Part shown: piece after piece, positions 61,132 through 64,000 of the stretch | How positions within the stretch are numbered: position 1 is the first letter of the stretch | Layout of the letters: each line of letters begins with the position of its first letter | Assembly (NCBI RefSeq): GCF_039541875.1 | Contig: NZ_BAABHB010000003.1 | Span: 62,001 to 126,000 of the forward strand | Source: Nibrella viscosa | Lineage (GTDB): Bacteria > Bacteroidota > Bacteroidia > Cytophagales > Spirosomataceae | Direction: 5' to 3' | DNA length: 64,000 nt | Notes under the pieces: generated by a model | Seen by the model: the letters and a program-made list of their open reading frames with translations, nothing else | The model's database searches: none | Told to the model about the DNA's origin: nothing | Position numbers and translations under genes: made by a program

Positions 61132-61887
61132 ATGGCGACAACAACCCTGGAGCCGGTGAAGGCCCTTTTCACCACGGCTATTATTGATCGGTTAAGTCCG
61201 AAACTCGACGAAAAGCCGGAGAACGTGCGCAACGCACTGGACCTGCTGGTGCCGGCCGTTACGGGCGCGGTGACCAGCCGGGCCGATGGCGATGCCCTGA
61301 CCAAACTATACACCTGGGCGAGAGACTGGTCTCATCAATTCGATATTTCTCACCTGGCCAATCATAATGATGCCCGGCAGAACGTGGCCGAACAGGGCCG
61401 TCAGTTTCTGGAGAGTCTGGTAGGACTACCGGTGAGCGGACTGATCAATACCACCTCCGAACTTAGTGGCGTTCGGTACACGTCGGCGGCCGGTCTGATG
61501 GGGCTGGTGGGGGCTGCGGTACTAAGTTTTCTACACAACCAGATTGATAAACGGCAACTGACCAAAGCGCAGATCGGCGATTTGCTGCGCAGCGAAACCG
61601 ACCATATAGCCGAACAGGTTCCGGACCGCTTAACTGAGGCCGTACCTGACCTGCTTGTTGAGCCGGATAGTGGTTTGGGAAACAAGAATACCTCCAGGCC
61701 ACCGGAGCCGGTGAAGATGCAGTTGTCCAGAAAAGAATTCGATCGCATGTTTCTGTGGCTGATCGGGGTCATTCTGCTGCTGGTAATGCTGCTGGACACG
61801 GTGCGTACCTGTAGCACTACCAAAGAAAAACAGGCAGAAGCCGCTCAGGAAACTACCCAGCTCTACAAAGCTGCAAATTATTTTTAA
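61132..61887 (+). CDS. DUF937-domain protein with C-terminal membrane anchor
   Basis: A 251-aa protein without signal peptide. Residues ~10-150 are a DUF937-like helical region (FTTAIIDRLSPKLDEKPENV, LLVPAVTGAVTSRAD, SAAGLMGLVGAAVLSFLHNQ). A linker follows and then one membrane helix at ~212-228 (FLWLIGVILLLVMLLDT). Unknown function. The sigma factor gene starts 57 bp later on the same strand, so they may be transcribed together. Confidence 0.8.
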   Translation: MATTTLEPVKALFTTAIIDRLSPKLDEKPENVRNALDLLVPAVTGAVTSRADGDALTKLYTWARDWSHQFDISHLANHNDARQNVAEQGRQFLESLVGLPVSGLINTTSELSGVRYTSAAGLMGLVGAAVLSFLHNQIDKRQLTKAQIGDLLRSETDHIAEQVPDRLTEAVPDLLVEPDSGLGNKNTSRPPEPVKMQLSRKEFDRMFLWLIGVILLLVMLLDTVRTCSTTKEKQAEAAQETTQLYKAANYF

Positions 61888-61944
61888 CTCCGATGGTGGA
61901 TTTATAGTGCAAACTTGTCTCTAGATTGTCATAAATCTAACGAC

Positions 61945-62703
61945 ATGTCTGCCGACTCATCACCAACCCGGCTTTCCCAGAATACTCATTCGCCCAACCG
62001 GTCGGAAAAGGAATTCAAAGAGCCTGCTATTCCGGCAGAGCCCTTTGCGTCACCCCAACCCCCAGACCGGGTCCATCCAGACCGGGTCCATCCAGACCGG
62101 GTCCATCCAGACCGGGTCCATCCAGACCGGGAGTTTTTTATCCGGCAGGCTTTTGGGCATGATCCCCGACGCGGCTGCGAACAGTTGTTCCGGCAGTACT
62201 ATGCTCCTCTTTGCAGCCATGCTATCCGGTTTGTGCACAACCGGGAGGTGGCCGAAGACCTGGTCGCCGACGTATTCTATGCTTTTTACACACAGGAGCT
62301 CCACCGCCAGATTACCACATCGTATCGTTCGTATCTCTTCCGGGCGGTGCGCAACCGGGCGTATAACTATATCAGGTGGGATTTGAGCCGCCAGGAACCC
62401 CTCCTCACTGATGCCGATTGGGCTGATGCTGAAGCAGCCCAACCTGATCACCTGATGGTGCAGGATGAATTCTATCTTGCTCTGGAAGAGGCCATCGGAC
62501 AGTTACCTCCGCAACGGCAGAAAGTCTTGCTGCTAAGCCGGTTTGAAGGCAAAAAACAGAAAGAGATTGCTGATGAACTGAGCCTGGCCCCCAAAACGGT
62601 AGAAAATCACCTGCTCCGGGCGCTGGCAACCCTACGAACAATCCTGACAGAGAAAAATCTGCTGTTGGTGCTGCTGCTGCCAGGCTGCACGCTATTCCGG
62701 TAA
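61945..62703 (+). CDS. RNA polymerase ECF sigma factor with N-terminal tandem repeat
   Basis: About 252 aa from ATG 61945 (a TTG 30 bases earlier is less likely). An unusual ~60-residue N-terminal extension holds repeats of DRVHP. Sigma region 2 (GCEQLFRQYYAPLCSHAIRF to YRSYLFRAVRNRAYNYIRWD) and region 4 (IGQLPPQRQKVLLLSRFEGK, KQKEIADELSLAPKTVENHL) follow. The C-terminus is hydrophobic (LLLVLLLPGC). Paired with a FecR-type anti-sigma (36 bp downstream) and an STN-domain TonB receptor, it forms a trans-envelope signalling set that switches on the receptor genes on substrate binding. Confidence 0.94.
   Translation: MSADSSPTRLSQNTHSPNRSEKEFKEPAIPAEPFASPQPPDRVHPDRVHPDRVHPDRVHPDREFFIRQAFGHDPRRGCEQLFRQYYAPLCSHAIRFVHNREVAEDLVADVFYAFYTQELHRQITTSYRSYLFRAVRNRAYNYIRWDLSRQEPLLTDADWADAEAAQPDHLMVQDEFYLALEEAIGQLPPQRQKVLLLSRFEGKKQKEIADELSLAPKTVENHLLRALATLRTILTEKNLLLVLLLPGCTLFR
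62063..62131 (+). repeat. In-frame 15-bp tandem repeat in the sigma factor N-terminus
   Basis: Four exact units of CAGACCGGGTCCATC plus a partial fifth encode PDRVH four times, then PDRE. It lies directly before sigma region 2. Copy number changes keep the frame. Confidence 0.95.
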
Positions 62704-62739
62704 ACTTGATCCATATTTGACGTTACGCACTTCACTGTC

Positions 62740-63759
62740 ATGACAGTAACTAAGGAATTACTACGAACTTACTTCTCCGGTCAGGCTACTCCGTTTCAGA
62801 AACAAATGATTGCCGACTGGCTGAAGCAACCGGCCAACCAGGAGTTGTATTTCGACTGGCTGGAGGAGTGGGAACGCCGGGTACCACAGTACGCGCCGGA
62901 TGTCGATACGGCCGTTGACCGTTTCCGGCAACGTTTAGACGGGCAGCACCTGCCTGCCTCCGCTCCTGAACAGGTTTCTGATTCGGGCCAACGTATGCCC
63001 GGCCGCCAATTCTGGAGCCGGATGTGGTGGGTAGCCGCCGGTACCGTACTGATTGTAGGCCTGCTCGGTTATATAGCGCAGGACTACATCTGGTACAAAA
63101 CCTACGCCACCGACTACGGGCAGACCTACGCCCTGGTGCTGCCCGACGGCTCGGCCGTGACGCTGAACGGGCATTCAAGTCTATGGGTGCCCCGCTTCGG
63201 CTTTGGTGAGTCGCTCCGGCGGGTGCGGTTATCAGGGGAAGCGGTCTTTGACGTGAAGCATACCGTCTCCAGCCAGCGCTTTGTGGTGCATACGCTCAAC
63301 AACCTCGATGTAGAAGTATTAGGTACCGAGTTCTCAGTCAATACCCGGCCGTACGGCACCCAGGTGGCGCTGAATCGGGGTAAAGTCAAACTACACTACC
63401 AGGATACCGACCGGCAGGAGCGGCAACTGGTGATGAAGCCCGGTGATTGGATAGCGGTGGATGAGCAGGGAGCGCTGAAACGCGGCAGCCACAAAGACGC
63501 GAAACAATTTGCCGCCTGGCGGGAGCAGCGTTTTGAATTCGATAATACCCCGCTCCAGGAGGTAATCACGATGCTTAACGAAACCTACGGGTACACCATA
63601 AAACTCGCTGACGATAAGCTGGCAACCCGCACGCTGACCGGCACCTTTCGCGCCCGTACGCCCGAGGATCTGCTCGAAGCCCTGGCTCAGCTGCTCGACC
63701 TGCGCATGGAGCGCCAGAACAAGACAATCGTGCTCTCAACCCCTGTAACCAATCTATAA
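62740..63759 (+). CDS. FecR-family anti-sigma factor
   Basis: A 339-aa inner-membrane protein. The cytoplasmic N-terminal part (~1-95; LLRTYFSGQATPFQKQMIAD, WLKQPANQELYFDWLEEWE) binds the sigma factor. One membrane helix lies at ~100-118 (WWVAAGTVLIVGLLGYIA). The periplasmic FecR domain (~130-230; YALVLPDGSAVTLNGHSSLW, LSGEAVFDVKH, VLGTEFSVNTRPYGTQVALN) is followed by DUF4974 (~265-335), which contacts the STN domain of the receptor. It starts 36 bp after the sigma gene and precedes the receptor by 12 bp: one operon. Confidence 0.95.
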   Translation: MTVTKELLRTYFSGQATPFQKQMIADWLKQPANQELYFDWLEEWERRVPQYAPDVDTAVDRFRQRLDGQHLPASAPEQVSDSGQRMPGRQFWSRMWWVAAGTVLIVGLLGYIAQDYIWYKTYATDYGQTYALVLPDGSAVTLNGHSSLWVPRFGFGESLRRVRLSGEAVFDVKHTVSSQRFVVHTLNNLDVEVLGTEFSVNTRPYGTQVALNRGKVKLHYQDTDRQERQLVMKPGDWIAVDEQGALKRGSHKDAKQFAAWREQRFEFDNTPLQEVITMLNETYGYTIKLADDKLATRTLTGTFRARTPEDLLEALAQLLDLRMERQNKTIVLSTPVTNL

Positions 63760-63771
63760 CCTTAGTTCATA

Positions 63772-64000
63772 ATGAGACGAACATTACCCTTAGCCCTGGC
63801 AACCGGACTGCTGCTGGCGGGTTTGCCGCCGGCAGTCACGGGCCAGACCCTGGCCTTTGCGCAGCCTAAAAAGCGTGCAGCTGAATCAGTGCGCTCTGCC
63901 AGGGCGCAGTCGCTGAAGCAGGTACTGCTGGACCTGAAGAATCAGTACGGCGTCGACATTCTGTTCGAAGAAACTGTCGTAGGTGACCGGTCGACCACCG
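63772..64000 (+). CDS. SusC/TonB-dependent receptor with STN domain, N-terminal part only
   Basis: 76 codons before the window ends. Signal peptide (TLPLALATGLLLAGLPPAVT), then the start of a secretin/TonB short N-terminal (STN) domain: SLKQVLLDLKNQYGVDILFE. The STN domain is the usual partner of FecR/ECF signalling. The rest lies outside the window. Confidence 0.88.
   Translation, partial: MRRTLPLALATGLLLAGLPPAVTGQTLAFAQPKKRAAESVRSARAQSLKQVLLDLKNQYGVDILFEETVVGDRSTT

Noticed and set aside
1..64000. CRISPR arrays, rRNA genes, complete insertion sequences, prophage or replication origin
   Set aside because: None was seen: no regular 25-40-bp spaced repeats, no rRNA-like sequence, no transposase, integrase or phage structural genes, and no dnaA-like cluster.

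Overview
The window looks like chromosomal DNA from a Bacteroidota of the Cytophagales, most like Spirosoma or a relative. The signs are SusC/SusD pairs, an ECF sigma-FecR-TonB receptor set, a type IX secretion (type B) sorting domain, TPR-type histidine kinases, S46 and S9 exopeptidases, promoters of the TTG-N20-TAnnTTTG type, and a fairly GC-rich background. Genus level is inference from gene content only.

Layout. 1-5.8 kb (minus strand): a secreted FAD oxidoreductase cut by the window edge, a YjjG-type nucleotidase, a small [2Fe-2S] protein, a TPR histidine kinase and a DUF1080 protein. 6.0-8.6 kb: two LytTR genes facing each other, sharing a 197-bp tract with one mismatch in inverted orientation. 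They enclose a 424-aa protein of no familiar family whose H/D/Q/C pattern resembles CE-clan cysteine peptidases and YopJ-type acetyltransferases. 8.8-12.4 kb: a flavodoxin remnant, a SnoaL-like protein, an aldo/keto reductase, and a divergent carboxymuconolactone decarboxylase-cupin pair. 12.4-16.0 kb: an accessory island with an alpha/beta hydrolase lipoprotein, an AT-rich block (DHFR-like protein plus an AraC gene broken by a 124-bp MITE with 23-bp inverted ends and a TTAGAT target duplication), and an esterase remnant. 16.1-19.9 kb: an intact AraC regulator followed by a two-gene molybdenum hydroxylase. A composite site (ATTACnGRTT twice, 21 bp apart) occurs three times: twice between the aldo/keto reductase and the decarboxylase, and once just before this araC. 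I read it as the regulator's operator.

20.2-32.5 kb is a complete polysaccharide utilisation locus on the minus strand: response regulator, TPR histidine kinase, SusC, SusD, IPT-domain surface glycan-binding lipoprotein, SGNH acetylesterase and GH26 beta-mannanase. The likely substrate is an acetylated beta-mannan. 32.9-43.2 kb holds a DUF4143 ATPase, fragments of a YD-repeat protein and an outer-membrane barrel, a MORN/TonB-C protein, a type II NADH dehydrogenase, S46 and S9 peptidases and a Nudix hydrolase. A tRNA-Arg(CCG) with recognisable promoter and terminator follows. 43.5-56.4 kb carries a stand-alone receiver, photolyase, sugar isomerase/epimerase-like protein, TPR protein, SIMPL protein, OmpA lipoprotein, zinc metalloprotease, T9SS cargo and a histidine-kinase remnant. 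56.4-64 kb holds a TonB receptor, a PHP-phosphodiesterase-like fusion, a DUF937 protein, and an ECF sigma / FecR / STN-type TonB receptor set running off the window.

The intergenic DNA is rich in long, perfect inverted repeats of unrelated sequence and in short dispersed repeats. Two proteins carry in-frame 15-bp tandem repeats. No rRNA, CRISPR array, complete insertion sequence or prophage was seen.
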